A DNA stretch of 64,000 nucleotides, taken from NCBI GenBank assembly GCA_956465555.1, contig OY101125.1, positions 1,304,501 through 1,368,500 of the forward strand, in the 5' to 3' direction. Positions 31,838 through 45,154 of this stretch are shown here, piece by piece. The notes below the pieces were generated by a model. It was not told the DNA's origin and did no database searches. It saw only the letters and a program-made list of their open reading frames with translations. Every line of letters starts with the position of its first letter. Positions within the stretch are counted from its first letter, which is position 1. Source of the DNA: Nitzschia sp. pyKryTriq1. Lineage: Eukaryota > Bacillariophyta > Bacillariophyceae > Bacillariales > Bacillariaceae. The position numbers were made by a program, and so were the translations under genes.

Positions 31838-32424
31838 CTGGAAAAACGACCGGATGAGCGAGTTGGAGGAAGAGTAGATTTATGAGAACGAGACGTCTCT
31901 GTTTATCCTGGTACTAATTCTACATACGTACACTTACTCTACACTAAGTAGCATAGCGGGTATCGGGCCTTCCGAAAGAACTGAGGCGAAGCTTGTTTCG
32001 GGCGATTTTTTGTTCTTCTGCAGAAAAAGATTCATAAGTAGCAGCGAATTTTCATGTTCTTCAGAAAAAGCGTCATAAGTATAGTATGCATGAGGCATAT
32101 ATTAAATTTATGAACGTCTTGCTTCCATCCGAATGAACATCGGGAACTTCGAAATTACGAGTTATTTCGTTCGTACGAGTGGAGGCAGAATAGAGAAGCC
32201 GCCCCTCGCTGCATCCGAGAACAACCGAGAAGTCCTGAAATGACTGCTGCTACTACTAGCTAGTAGTCGTCTACCGGTACAAGTATTCCTTCTCTCATCG
32301 CGTACCTCGTTCGAACAGTAACAACATTCTATCACACAAGAAGACAAAGGGTAATCATCGCACTATAATCTGTCAATCTCATTTGAATCTCAGCCCAAAC
32401 CAAGTTTACAGTAACGCCATCACA
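31838..32424. other. Spacer upstream of the C2 gene
   Basis: No gene seen; a TACCGGTA site lies at about 32273, some 150 bases before the C2 gene start. Confidence 0.5.
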
Positions 32425-33312
32425 ATGCTTCTATCATTCATTCTACCCACCGAAGGTTCCGACCTTTTGAATCTGTGTCGAGTCTACTCGACCTTAACAG
32501 CGATCGCCATGATCTCCGGCCACCCCGCAATAAGTGCTGGCATTTCGGCACTCACCGTTTACATGTTGCACCACAACGCTTTTCGAGCCTCGTCCCAGAA
32601 GGACGGAGGAGAGGCTCTGGACACTTGGAGGTTGCTTTGTTCCATCTCGGTCCTGGCCAGTTTTGGTTCTTGGGCCTTGTTATTTTTGTCCTCTCTCAAG
32701 ACAGACGAAGCACAAGCCTATCAGACCCATTTCTTTGGGTATGCCATACAAAAAATGTGGGCATTCGGTCTGGCCTATATTTTGGTTCAAGACTTGAGGC
32801 TCACGGTGTCCGAAAGCGCCGAAGGAGGCGGCTCGTCTTCGACGACGGCCACGAACAAACGACCGAAATTGCAACGAAAATCTTCGTTGGAAATGGTCTT
32901 TTATGAATGCCGCATTCGAATTATCGCAGGGCGAGATCTGGTAGCCAAAGACACCAACTTATTCGGCAGAAAGACTACGTCGGACCCGTATGTGATTATT
33001 CAGCACGGGCCGAATCAAATTGGTAGAACTCCCATTGTGCACAAGACGTTGGACCCCGTATGGCCTCCGTACGTGTTGCGAATGGCCGTCTTGCCAAAAT
33101 CCCTCGAAATCTACAAGGAAATCAAGTGCTTCATCTATGATCACGACACCATGTCCGCAGATGACGCTATGGGTACCGTATACGTTCCTATTCCTCCCCA
33201 ATTCGACACGAAATACAGTAAATGGTTCAAGGTCCACAAAGGTAGTGGTGAGAACTTTTGTCATGATGCTACCGGACAGTTACTTGTGGAAATTGAAGTT
33301 GTTACGAAATAA
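32425..33312 (+). CDS. Membrane-anchored C2-domain protein
   Basis: Single exon; the first in-frame ATG is at 32425, giving about 295 residues (the frame is open a little further upstream). Two or three hydrophobic segments fill the first half (AISAGISALTVYML, LLCSISVLASFGSWALLFL). A C2 domain follows: CRIRIIAGRDLVAKDTN, SDPYVIIQHG, TLDPVWP and IYDHDTMSADDAMG. The loop aspartates needed for calcium binding are all present, so calcium-dependent phospholipid binding at a membrane is likely. A distant paralogue with a degenerate C2 region lies at 37552, on the other side of psbA. Confidence 0.8.
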   Translation: MLLSFILPTEGSDLLNLCRVYSTLTAIAMISGHPAISAGISALTVYMLHHNAFRASSQKDGGEALDTWRLLCSISVLASFGSWALLFLSSLKTDEAQAYQTHFFGYAIQKMWAFGLAYILVQDLRLTVSESAEGGGSSSTTATNKRPKLQRKSSLEMVFYECRIRIIAGRDLVAKDTNLFGRKTTSDPYVIIQHGPNQIGRTPIVHKTLDPVWPPYVLRMAVLPKSLEIYKEIKCFIYDHDTMSADDAMGTVYVPIPPQFDTKYSKWFKVHKGSGENFCHDATGQLLVEIEVVTK

Positions 33313-35486
33313 GAAGAAGAAGAAGAAGATGATGAAGAAGAAGGAGAACACGATGCAGATTTGATGCTGCTGTGAATAATAAACAAGACCGCAATTCAAG
33401 ACTGTCACTTCGATGATTATTATCCCTCCCAAGCCGACAATAGGACTGATCTCTGCCATGTGAAGCCTGCTGGGTACCCCAATCATCCAGCATGTGGATA
33501 CCCCTCTACCTACGTGCCAAGGTCTACTAGCTCCAACAAGCTTTCGAAAATAAGGACAGCGAATGACTGTAAAGGTACTGTGCGTACGGCAGACCTTTGG
33601 GTTCCCTGTGCAGGATGATTCAAACCGTGCGAATCACCAATACAAAAACCCTCTCATGCCGATGGATGCGCCGATATGTTGTTCCGCATGGAAAGTATGG
33701 ACGCTTGCATGCATGCATGACAACCGCACCATTGAACTATTCAATCATGGGAAAGCAATTAGACTGAATGAATTCAAAACGCACAACACTTTGTTGAATT
33801 ACGTCTCTATCACAACGATTTATTGTAAGATAGAGTCAATAATTAAAATCCCAAGTCTTTTTTGTGTCTGGCCGGTGATGGTGAGATCGATCCAGATTTG
33901 AAGCATCATGATTCTTGAGGCTTTCTGCGGCCAGCCCTACTACCCTGGAGTTAGTAAGAATATGCGCACTCTCGTACCGGTATTAACTGTACCAGCTGCG
34001 GGGTAGTGAGTCTCTACCTACCCGTTCTCTAGCTACGGTACCGTGCTATGACATACTTGAGCCAATAGTAGTATCTCCTCTACAACCACCAACGAATGGG
34101 TCTCTCGCTCCTCTCTCTCTCTCTACTCTAGTAGGCACGCTAGCAGCAAGGTGCTGCTGAGTCACTTTCGCCTCATTGCCCTCCTTCTTTGGATGACGTT
34201 TGGCCAAGCAAATCCAATACTTCTAGTAAATAATAATGATCTTCAGTACGGCGTAAGATCCTCGTGGAGAGACGGAGCAAGTCCAGCAGATCCTCGAAGT
34301 GCTGGTATAACAAGTACAGCATCTGCAATCCTCGGCGGCGCCGAGTCAGAAATTCTTCGCTTCCAAGTGCAACTCCCACCCCTACTAGTACTTGACTACG
34401 TATGGATATGCTCTTGAAGAAGAATCGGCCAAAAAGGTTGCCCTCTCCGCTAGTAGTAGTAGCGGCGGGGTCGCAATTCAGACCCACCGAGAGCACGGAC
34501 GTCTACTCTAGAGTACTCGTAGTAGTAGGAGGTACCAGGTACACGTAGCAGAGGAGTCGTCTACCGTACCAGTACTCTGCCCACCTACTGTGCTGGTATG
34601 GTGCTAACGACTTCGGCACACTATCACTCTCTACTCTACTCTACTCTAGTAGAGTACCGTAGTAGTAGCAGTAGTAGACGAGAGCTACGGTAGAGGACGG
34701 TGCAGTAGGGCGAGAGATCTCCACCAGCTGGAGAGCACATAGTAGCACTTGTGCCGGTACAAGTGCGCACTTCGGAGAGGGGGGCATATCACCTATTCGG
34801 CCCCGTCGCATCGTCATCATCTCGCTCTCAACTCTACAGGCACCGGTACTACGGGACTTCCGGCCGGAACCCTTTTTTGGCCGACGTGGAAATGAAAATC
34901 CACTGGCTGAGTTGGTGGAGAATGACTCATCGAAGTCTCATTTTTCTGTGCTTCGACTCACTGGACTAAATGAAATAGCGTGTAATACACGTGAAGAAAA
35001 TTCTTCCGTCGAAGAACAACTCAGCTTCCACAGATTCGACCAGATGTTTTTCTTTGCGGACCACGACAACGAGTCGTCGTCGCTTCGCCTCATCTGCAGA
35101 TTCCGTCATGGAGAAAGAAGATTCTAATAAGGTATTACTGCGATACTGCTATCCGCTATCCCCTTGTGACTTGGTCTCAAAGAATTCCACATTTTGGCCA
35201 TGCGAGCATTTCATAAAATCGGACATTCTTTTTTGCTCATTCAATAAGTGGAGAACGGCCAGGGGTCCGTCTTCATTTAATCTCGTCACAACGTTCGCTC
35301 TACTCACAAAATTCGCTCTTACTCAGATGAACTTGCCACCGAAGAAATAATCTGACACGACAGACAAAGCTCATCAGAACGGAGCAATCGAAAGATCTAC
35401 GAGTAAAGAAGATATGCGATCTTCGAACCAACCACTCGGTTCTGCTCACAATTTCCAGAATCGAACAATCTTGAAGACTATCAAAC
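33313..35486. other. Long spacer upstream of nuclear psbA
   Basis: About 2.2 kb without a convincing gene. It must hold the psbA promoter. From about 34000 to 34850 it is dense in CTACT, GTAC and ACCGGT motifs and AGTAG runs. Short frames (for example 34151-34417) show no domain. Confidence 0.5.
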
Positions 35487-36841
<1,355 letters not shown>

Positions 36842-37551
36842 ATAGTCTCATTTGGCTGACAGACGAGTTTCCAACTAAGTGTCACTGATTGCAAAGCAGC
36901 ATCAAACATAACATGTACATAATGAGTAAAGCGTTACTTCGACACGTGTGATATCAAAATGCATTATACTAGTGATCGACTGTCACGTAGGAGCAGAAAT
37001 AGTCATCGTCATGATGCCTGGTGTCGTCACGCCCGAAGAAAAGTCACAACAAAATGCCGGAAATCGGGTTTCGATTCCCGCCGTGCGTGGCGCACCAGAA
37101 AGCGGACATCGCTCGCATTATTTTGTACCCGGTACAGTCTCCATCTGCCTGGTAGTCTACAGTCCGTAGTTCGGACGAAACAACTGCAAGCTCGCGCTTG
37201 CTTCCTGCTGCGCTCTTTACGAACTAGAGGGCACATCTAAATTTTTCTACAACGGTATTTTATATCACAACATTTCCAATTATTTAAGGACGTCATTCGT
37301 GGGAAAATCCGATCACTCTTCGAATACTCGTACTGTACAGGTACAGTACGTACCTGTAGGTACCTGTGGTATTACTTGCGTATCCCGGGTGGGCGTGGAA
37401 ATGCCGAAACTCGGAATAGAAGATTCTTGATGATGAACTCCCGCTACTCGTACCCTTCATGATCATTATTTTCGAGATCGAAAGATCAATCAATCATATC
37501 CGCACCATCCCGACCGTCCATATAGACTATTACCTATTGCAATCCACAGCC
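36842..37551. other. Spacer downstream of nuclear psbA
   Basis: 3' region of psbA and upstream region of the C2-like gene. No gene recognised. A tRNA T-arm-like stretch near 37066-37081 lacks the rest of a tRNA. Confidence 0.5.
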
Positions 37552-38775
37552 ATGAATCTGTATCAACGAAAAACAATAGCGGCATCTTCTTCCACTGACC
37601 CGTTGACGATGAAGCAAAATCAAATCGATGGAGAAGACGACACAGATTCAATCACGGAAGGAAGCTCGATGGGATCGGTGTCCTCCGATGACTCTTTTGG
37701 TCCTCAATTCGCGATCAATACCCTGCGATACGCCGTCTTTGGCAAGGTCAAGTCTTCGGCTCGAGGATTGGCCCGAAAGTCCAAAGCGAAATTGTCACCA
37801 GTTTTGCAACGGGGCAGCAGTGCCGTTGTCTCTGGGCTTATTCGTCCTCGGCGAACGCGGGAACGAGTACCGGTACCGTTAACTCCTCAACAACAGGAGA
37901 GTCGCAGGAGACGTAGAAACAATGCCACGAAAATCTACCGGATGCTGCAGCGTATCAATCATGATCCTTTTGTGGCAAGCCGTGTCGTCCAAGCATTCTC
38001 GGTTTTGTTTTTATTGCTGGGCGATCGCCTTTCTGCCGCTTGCACATCATTTATTTCTGTTTTGATACTTCATCAAACAACACAACTCGCAAGCACGAAT
38101 GCGTTACAAGCTTGGTACTATGTCGGCATCATATCATTAGTTGTGAGTGTCGGATCGATGGTGGTATCGAAACAAATAGTGGGGAATCTTCAGGATGCCA
38201 GATGGGTATGGGGACAGGCCGTGCCACGCCTATGGGGAGTCTTTTTGGCCTTGTGGTTATATCAAGACATTGAAGCATCCAAAGATGGAAATGATAACGC
38301 AATTCAAACCGTTGAGATTGAGCTATCGCTACTCCAGGCGAGATTCTTCGCCGAATCGTCCCTATATCGCCAATGGAAAAATTTGGTTATTGTTGTCCAA
38401 CACGGCCCAATCGTGTTGGGCAAAATTGGCATGAAAGACTTGTTCGAACACGATGAGGCAACGGCAAACCTACAATACGCAACGTTTTCGCATTTCATCG
38501 AGTCGTCCGAGGGGTCGTCGTTGCACTGTCGTTTGGAACTCAACCCCGACAGCAGGGAGGAGAGGCTACTACTAGGTACCGCCAAAGTGAGAGTCCCCAC
38601 CACGCTGGACTTGAAAATGACCAACTGGTTTCCCATTTTCGATCCAAAGAAGCAGAGGCAAGGTGAGCTGATGGTGCAGATCGAGAGTCGGAAATCGGCA
38701 ACGAACTTTTTGTTTCGAGCTTCCACGATTCTGCCCACAGTGGCATGCTTTGCCGTCGCATCCTGGTGTCGTTAA
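37552..38775 (+). CDS. Membrane protein with degenerate C2-like region
   Basis: Single exon; start at the ATG at 37552, giving 407 residues (the frame extends upstream without similarity). The N-terminal 120 residues are Ser-rich then strongly basic (RRRRRNNATKIYRML). Hydrophobic helices follow (VQAFSVLFLLLGDRL, WYYVGIISLVVSVGS, RLWGVFLALWLYQD) in the same order as in the C2 gene at 32425. The last part, with VIVVQHGPIVLGKIG and NWFPIFDPKKQRQGELMVQI, aligns loosely with the C2 domain of that gene but lacks its calcium-binding aspartates. So this looks like a diverged paralogue whose C2 part no longer binds calcium. A C-terminal hydrophobic stretch may be an extra anchor. Confidence 0.68.
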   Translation: MNLYQRKTIAASSSTDPLTMKQNQIDGEDDTDSITEGSSMGSVSSDDSFGPQFAINTLRYAVFGKVKSSARGLARKSKAKLSPVLQRGSSAVVSGLIRPRRTRERVPVPLTPQQQESRRRRRNNATKIYRMLQRINHDPFVASRVVQAFSVLFLLLGDRLSAACTSFISVLILHQTTQLASTNALQAWYYVGIISLVVSVGSMVVSKQIVGNLQDARWVWGQAVPRLWGVFLALWLYQDIEASKDGNDNAIQTVEIELSLLQARFFAESSLYRQWKNLVIVVQHGPIVLGKIGMKDLFEHDEATANLQYATFSHFIESSEGSSLHCRLELNPDSREERLLLGTAKVRVPTTLDLKMTNWFPIFDPKKQRQGELMVQIESRKSATNFLFRASTILPTVACFAVASWCR

Positions 38776-40474
38776 AAGGCAGGCTGCTGCCAGTACAGTT
38801 CTGAGCTAGATTGGCGGACGGCTTCAAACAAGAAGAAGAGTAGTTACTGCTGGTTACTATCGAACGAACGTCTCTGTAGTCTATTACACGCACGATTTCG
38901 TTATTTATTTCCTCTACTAGACTCTAGTGCCTCGTCGGGGCGCGCGGCCCACGTGGTCCGATGTGGTCCGATCATACAGGCTTCTGTCCGTAACTATTCC
39001 GGGTCCAAGACATGTCTCGTTTCATCTAAGATCTTCAGGAATGGTTATTTGTATATCATTCTTGTGCCTGGTGCATTCGGTCCGGCGTGCAAGTATCCAA
39101 GGAGAGCCCTCACAAGAGTCAGAAGGCAGTGGTCCGGAGGGGAAACGGATAAATTTCCGCGCGCGCGGAGCTGTGGTCCGCAGTGGTCCGCACGTTGAAA
39201 ATGTACCGAGTTCTACGAGGCCCACACTCGGATTTGAGCTTTTTTGTCGTCAACAAATTTGAAAGGCTTCCGTAGTTATCAAAACTCATTCAAACTAAGA
39301 CACCACTATCACTCCCCTAAAGTATTAATAATAAAGTTGTTGAAACAAGTCTTTTGATTTAGAATAGTTTGTTTTTTGGAAAGCTATCTTGGTAGAGGTA
39401 GGAGTAGACGACCCTTTTTTGACCAACTGGACTACACAAACAAACGCGCGTAACGTGTAAAATGTCACCACAAGAGGGTTTGTGACTAGAAATCTGGACA
39501 ATTCGTCCAAAACAGTGCATCAAACAATAATTCCAATATTCCCACAGTATCTAATGATAATAAAGAGATAACTTTGCAGCAGTAATTTTGTTTGGCTTTA
39601 GTTTATTGTCTATTGCAGTGCATCCGGAGGATGGCCATGATGCATTTTTGGTTCGACCAAAAAAATTGTTGTGTGCGGCCCACACGTAGGATGTGGTACA
39701 TTCTCTACGTGGTAGCTGACCCACTGGATTCAAAGCAACCCGGTCCCTCTGCAATGAAAAACACGAAGAGGACATCAAATAATTCATCAAACACAGCTTT
39801 TGAAAACAAAATATATTTCTTCACAGATGTTGGTGGGGTTGTTCAATTCTAAGAGTGAATCTCCGTCCCATACAGGGGACGAGGGAGGGTCCGACATGGT
39901 GGATGCAAGTTCGGCCGAAATTTTTGAGACAAAGGCGGAATTTTTGGTGATGTGTATCTCGACGAATAACTGACATGGGACATTTGATGCCAGTACGATA
40001 TCTACGTAAAATTGGATGCTCTTTCACGTGGTTACACTAGGAGGAGGCAGCAACATGTTTTAAGGTTGGCGTTAAGTAGTCCGGACCGGGCCTAAGAAAG
40101 GGTGGAAGGGTCATCCAACCTCCAATTCCCCTAAGTATATGAGTCATCAATAGGAAAACGTCGGATTGTGGGGTGATTGATATTTTCTTAATTAGCGCAC
40201 GGTCATCAGTGAAGCAACTCCACCGCTACAGTACTGGTAGTGTGCCGGTAATAATAATTACTGTATTATTTTCAATCCAGCGGTTTGTTGCATCATCGCA
40301 GCCAAGGTGTCTCCTACCGGTACGGGTATTGGCACACAAAAGCAACAGAGAAGAACTTCATATGCACGTTGCAAAAGTTACAATAACTATCAGCGAATTT
40401 GTGCGCTAAGACCTCATACACCAGCAGGCATAATATATTCACCCTTCACCCTTTTCTCAAAGCAAGAACCAAGA
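38776..40474. other. Long spacer, no confident gene
   Basis: 1.7 kb. Short frames on both strands without motifs. TACCGGTA lies at about 40315, 160 bases before the 7TM gene start. Confidence 0.5.
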
Positions 40475-42206
40475 ATGATGATCGAGACTGCAAGCGGCAG
40501 TAGTAGTCGACAACTTCATTACGACCCCAAAGAGTTGGTCGGCAGGACCCCCCTGGGGCTTCCTGTCCTGCGCGAATCTGATCTGCCGGACAATCCATCA
40601 AACTTCGAAATATTAGTGGCTGCTCCTAGCGACGATGAACTGCACACTATGTGGACGGTCTGGTCGATAGTCTTTGCGGTATACTCTGTCATAATACTGG
40701 TGGTCTTTTTGGGTATCGTTTGTTCCAAAAGAGTTCGAAAGCAAATCTTCAATCACTATTTGATTTATCTTATGCTGCCAGATATTATGTACACTGTGAT
40801 GTGCACTGTGCAGTGCGGTGCATTGGCCATCACCGGAGGACAGAATACACCTGCCTCTTGCCGATTACAATCCTTCTATCTGATATTTGGGAACGGCGCC
40901 AACTCTTGGATGAATGCCATTATTGCCAATCAAATCCATTCACTCCTCAAAACTTCCAGTCGAGGGGAACGGTACGTTCCTCCGACCAAGCGGCAGGTCG
41001 CCCAGCAGGCATGCTGCGCCTATGCATTTTCCGCATTCATTGCGATTCTGGGAATCTTGCCATTGTCGGTTGGTATTCCTCTTATGACCGTCCCCTTCTA
41101 CGGACTCGGTTGCGTGACCGTGAACTACGATACGCAAGAAAGCAATCTTTTTTTCTGGCTCTTTTACTACCCCGCCTTTGCCGCGGCACCCATGCTTTAT
41201 CTAATCTACGTCACGATAGACATTTGGAGAAAGAAGCTTCTTCCCCGCAAAGGCCGGAGACGACAACTTAGCCTCTACTATGTCCGGATTTTGGTGGCTG
41301 TGTATATTATGTGGTGTAAGTCGACTTTGCTGGCGGCATCAAGAATGCTGAATGGTCACTACTAGCCTACTAGTACTAGCCTCGGAGGACGATCTGTTCT
41401 TTCTTCTCTGACCCAGTCGTTGTTTCTTGTTTTGTGTTCTGTGGTCGGTTCGACATTTTGATTTATATTGTATAGTTCCCGCATTGGTAACAATATATGG
41501 CGTTTCGGTGGGTGCGTGGCCGTTTGTGCTTGTGGGGCTCTGGATCCATGCCCAAGGAGCGGTCAGTGCCCTTTGTAGCCTCATGAAAGAGGACATTTAT
41601 AGAGCTGTGCGCAATCTACTTTGTTGTCGATGTTACGAGGAAAATGAGATCATCGAGGATCGTCCGAGGTCGGCATCTTCCCACGGCTGTGGTGCCGGCA
41701 CTGCACGGCAGGAGCGGCAACAAAGGGGACTCCAAAGACGAAATTCCTTTCTTCAAATTTCTGGTGTCCTGTCCCAAGAGGTGATGATTTCTTCTGCTTC
41801 TGGGGACTCTATCGATGACTCCTCGAGGCACGAACTGAATTCTACAGCGAATCGAGTTTCGTCGATGGGTAAGAGGAGTGCGCAAGACGACCTGGATTCT
41901 ATCGACGAAGATCCGATTGTTGATGATTGGAGTTTTAGTAGTGATGTGGTGGATGACGACGAGAACAAGGAGGAGGACTCGGCTTCTTTAACTGGTGATT
42001 GCTCATTACCAGAAACTATACCCCCCGACGCGAGCTCAATACCGATGTTAGTCGATAGGAGTGAGAGCAGCATATATGTTGATGATCCCACTATTGAAGA
42101 AATCTTCGAAACGCTTCTCAACGACCTCGAGGAATGTAGCGACGAGGACGCCCCTCGTTTTGATGTGGAAAAATGCGAGAAGGCGATTGCCGGCAACTAC
42201 AAATAA
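40475..42206 (+). CDS. Seven-transmembrane receptor-like protein
   Basis: Two exons, 40475-41315 and 41476-42206, give about 523 residues; the phase-1 intron (GTAAGT...TATAG) falls within the last helices, after TyrIleMetTrp. The N-terminus is short and probably outside. Hydrophobic segments include SIVFAVYSVIILVVFLGIV, YLIYLMLPDIMYTVMCTVQC, ACCAYAFSAFIAILGILPL, FFWLFYYPAFAAAPMLYLIY, VRILVAVYIMW and FPALVTIYGVSVGAWPF, about seven in all. A conserved Cys precedes RLQSFYLIF. The C-terminal 240 residues are Ser/Asp/Glu-rich and cytosolic. The plan is that of a GPCR-like receptor, but no family signature (such as DRY or NPxxY) is clear, so ligand and coupling are unknown. Confidence 0.7.
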
Positions 42207-42256
42207 TAATGTACTAGCAATCAAGACTTGGATCTAGTAGCTAAGTTCCCGAATCT

Positions 42257-43141
42257 TTACTGTAATTGTTGCTGTGACACCCATACTTCTCTCATGAATT
42301 TGTGCATGGTCCGGCATCCATTTCGACAAATATCAATGGCTTGGCTAGCATGAGCCGCATCCAGCCGTCCTGATTGACTCCAAAGGGTGACTTCTTTCAT
42401 ATTGGGAGTCATTGCCAAACATATGACGGCCGTGGCTCGTAATCGTTCCGATTCGGTAGGATCTGCCAAAAATATGGGTTCCGGCGCATCCGCATCCGCG
42501 TCGCCGACATCGCCCGCACCCACTTCCATTGCACCACTTTGCTCCTTTGTTTGTTCCAACACCGCTACCGTACAGCTGGTTACCAAATCTATCATTTCCA
42601 CTCGGGCATCGACTAACGCTAGACACGCCGCCGTGATGCAAGTCGTCAGGACGCTTCCATCGTCCTGCAAAATGGTGGCATGGACCATCAAGGAACATTT
42701 GGGGAGATTTTCCAGTCGAAGGACAGAGACCAAGGCGGAATGTAATTGCGCCGACATGCTTGCTTCTCTTCCCATGGTATCCGAATGTAGTTTCCCCGAA
42801 GAATACACCATGATGGAATCCAAAGGCAGGACGGCCTGCGAGCGTTGCAGGGATTGATCCATTCCGATATGGGGAGCATACTGAACCTTGCACTCCAACA
42901 TGCCGGAATCAGGAACGGCGTCGGGATGAGTAAAGCTCATGGAAACTTGACACACCACTTTGGTATGACCGAGCTCGACAAGGGACGATCCAATGGCTCG
43001 GTTGGCGAGAACTCCCGTCTCGAGGCACAGCTGCCGTAATTCATGATCTTGGCGATCCGTCCGCTCGTAGTTTTTCGTAGCTTCCTCGTTCAAGACGAGC
43101 GGAACGTAGCAGTTGGCGAGTCGAGCAGCTGGGCGAGGCAT
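42257..43141 (-). CDS. RNase PH-domain exosome subunit (Rrp41/Mtr3 type)
   Basis: Single exon, 294 residues from the ATG at 43141. RNase PH hallmarks appear in order: LETGVLANRAIGSSLVELGH, TKVVCQVSMS, GMLECKVQYAPH, and in the C-terminal half ILQDDGSVLTTCITAACLAL followed by VDARVEMIDLV. The D-G-S-x-L motif is typical of exosome RNase PH subunits. In eukaryotes six such subunits form the inactive ring of the RNA exosome, which feeds RNA to Rrp44 and Rrp6 for 3'-5' decay and processing. Length fits Rrp41, Mtr3 or Rrp46; I cannot separate these without alignment. Only 50 bases separate its stop from the convergent 7TM gene. Confidence 0.85.
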   Translation of the reverse strand: MPRPAARLANCYVPLVLNEEATKNYERTDRQDHELRQLCLETGVLANRAIGSSLVELGHTKVVCQVSMSFTHPDAVPDSGMLECKVQYAPHIGMDQSLQRSQAVLPLDSIMVYSSGKLHSDTMGREASMSAQLHSALVSVLRLENLPKCSLMVHATILQDDGSVLTTCITAACLALVDARVEMIDLVTSCTVAVLEQTKEQSGAMEVGAGDVGDADADAPEPIFLADPTESERLRATAVICLAMTPNMKEVTLWSQSGRLDAAHASQAIDICRNGCRTMHKFMREVWVSQQQLQ

Positions 43142-43588
43142 TCTGTAGGATTCTATAATATACTATGATATACTATGATATTGAGGATACAGACAGTATG
43201 AATAGACTATTATGTACAGCTACGCGGTTGTCTCAGTCGAAGCAACATCTGCTCTTTCTACCGCGGGTATTACGGTGTGAGATGCGGTGCGTGCGGTTTT
43301 GTTTTTTGTCCTCGTTTTGTGGCGCGTCCGTCGTCCTTTTTTTCAATGTGCGGTAACGACAACGGTCAAAGTGGTCCTTTAGGTTATGAGCGTAAATCGA
43401 CAACTGAAAAGATCGCGGATCCGGATTGAAAAGACGCAATAAACGACCATAAAAACGCGAAACGCGGATCCAACATACAACATGCTCGTAATAATAATAA
43501 CCTTCATTCTATTACAAACGAAAAATAAGTGGCTGAACGATCGTTTTTACAAAGTGGAAGAGATAATATTGCATTACCGAATTATCAG
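43142..43588. other. Spacer between the exosome and HSF genes
   Basis: Promoter side of the exosome gene and 3' side of the HSF gene; nothing else seen. Confidence 0.5.
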
Positions 43589-45154
43589 TTACATGGTTTC
43601 AAAAATGCCCGAATCGATGCTGTTTCTACTGCTACTGGACGAGGAGTGGTAGGAGGACCTGCTTCTTCTTTGCAGCATGATGGCGGACGACGTCGTGTCC
43701 TCGTTGTGCTGGTTTCCTCCCCAACTGTCGTCTTGGTGTACTTCTTCTTCTTCTTCTTCTTGCCCACCGCCTCGCCGTCTCTGCGCTGTGTCATCAGCTA
43801 TTGACATGGCGGCCTGCCCTGATAATCGTGCTAGTAGTACTGCGTCCTCCTCAGTCATGGCGGGTTGATTAGTCGCGATCAAGGGAGGACGATTGTTGCT
43901 GGTGGCGATATCTACCGAGGAGGGCGGCGGGGGCTCTGCGAGGATACTAGCAAATTGCTGTTGCTGTTGCTCCTGATCACGTAGCAGTTGTTCGTGTGAT
44001 GCTTCTGGTTGGACTAGTCCTGCTGGCGTCAACATCGAAGACATCAGTTCCAGACTGGTTGGATGTATGGGTCCTCCTGTCATGTAACTATTACGATCGT
44101 GAAGAGAAGAGTGAAGTGGAAATGTGCTGTTGGTAGCATTGTTACTGGTGGGGTGCTGCTGCTGGTGGTGGTCACCATCACCAGCAGCTAGAAGCAGCGC
44201 AGCAGTATGTGGTGGGAGGTGACTTTGTGTTCTTCGCATGATCTGCATTGCCACAGCATGTTGTTGATCCGGCCACCACGCCGTTTGTCGTTGTTGTTGG
44301 AGCGCTAGGAGAATACGTGCTTGTTCTTGCTCGTTGTTGTTTGCACCAGGGTGCGCTCCTGTGGTGCTACTCGTGGTGCTCCTATTGAATAGCATCGCAG
44401 AATTGGCAGCGTACAGTGGCAGCCCTGCTCGATATGAGGGCGTCGTCGTGCTCGAGGGTATCATGGAGGCTGGCAGTAGGTGGTGACCCTGTTGGTGGAA
44501 ATTCATTCTGTTTTGCAGGGCTGCTTCTGGGGGGTACGTTAAGGTTGCTTGCCGGTTGCGCTGCACGGAGGAGGCGGCGGGCACCACCAGAGAACTCAAT
44601 GCCCCTCCCCTCTTGTTATTGTCGTCGGAGGGAGGAGATTCCGGCTGTTTCCATTCATTCTTTTGTTCCTCCTGGCTACCGCTTGTCGTCGTTTCTGCGG
44701 CTTCCTGTGAAACCGCTGGCTTCTTTTTGCTCGGGAGGCGTCTCTGTGGCCACATGGATTTGCAGAGCTCGCGATTGGAACGTTGGAATAGAGGATGGGA
44801 GTACGATCCCTTGGATGCTCCTTGGCTGGTTCGGACGAAACCATAGAGGTGAAGTTGGCGCTGGAAGCTCTTGTATTGAGACTGCCGAAAGTAGGAAGGA
44901 AGGATTTCGCTCACGAATTTCTTGGGATCGTTGACCCGAAAGGATAGACCGTCACTACTCCAAGATACTATTGAATTCTGGCCGCTTTGATCCATATTGT
45001 CTAGCATCTGAAACACTTTGACCTGGAAGGGTATTCTACTCGTCAAAGAGAGCGCCCCTCCTGCTGCTCGATCCGATAAAAATGTCTGGTTGAGCAGCTC
45101 ATCTTCTTGCCGCCCTCTCTGTCTCTTCGCACCGGCAGCATTCGGCTTCACCAT
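43589..45154 (-). CDS. Heat shock factor-type transcription factor
   Basis: Single exon, 521 residues from the ATG at 45154. The HSF DNA-binding domain covers residues about 40-137: RIPFQVKVFQMLDNM, IVSWSSDGLSFRVNDPKKFV, ILPSYFRQSQYKSFQRQLHL and YGFVRTSQGASKGSYSHPLF, with the winged-helix recognition part SQYKSFQRQL intact. The remainder is Gln-, Ser- and His-rich low complexity, likely an activation region; I see no clear heptad-repeat trimerisation domain directly after the DNA-binding domain. HSFs are the largest transcription factor family in diatoms; the target genes of this one are unknown. Confidence 0.92.
   Translation of the reverse strand: MVKPNAAGAKRQRGRQEDELLNQTFLSDRAAGGALSLTSRIPFQVKVFQMLDNMDQSGQNSIVSWSSDGLSFRVNDPKKFVSEILPSYFRQSQYKSFQRQLHLYGFVRTSQGASKGSYSHPLFQRSNRELCKSMWPQRRLPSKKKPAVSQEAAETTTSGSQEEQKNEWKQPESPPSDDNNKRGGALSSLVVPAASSVQRNRQATLTYPPEAALQNRMNFHQQGHHLLPASMIPSSTTTPSYRAGLPLYAANSAMLFNRSTTSSTTGAHPGANNNEQEQARILLALQQQRQTAWWPDQQHAVAMQIMRRTQSHLPPHTAALLLAAGDGDHHQQQHPTSNNATNSTFPLHSSLHDRNSYMTGGPIHPTSLELMSSMLTPAGLVQPEASHEQLLRDQEQQQQQFASILAEPPPPSSVDIATSNNRPPLIATNQPAMTEEDAVLLARLSGQAAMSIADDTAQRRRGGGQEEEEEEVHQDDSWGGNQHNEDTTSSAIMLQRRSRSSYHSSSSSSRNSIDSGIFETM

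Noticed and set aside
37040-37110. Possible tRNA (T-arm-like GGGTTTCGATTCCCG)
   Set aside because: No matching D-arm, anticodon arm or acceptor stem could be folded around it.
43529-44934. Plus-strand frames opposite the HSF gene
   Set aside because: Shadows of the HSF coding sequence; no domains.
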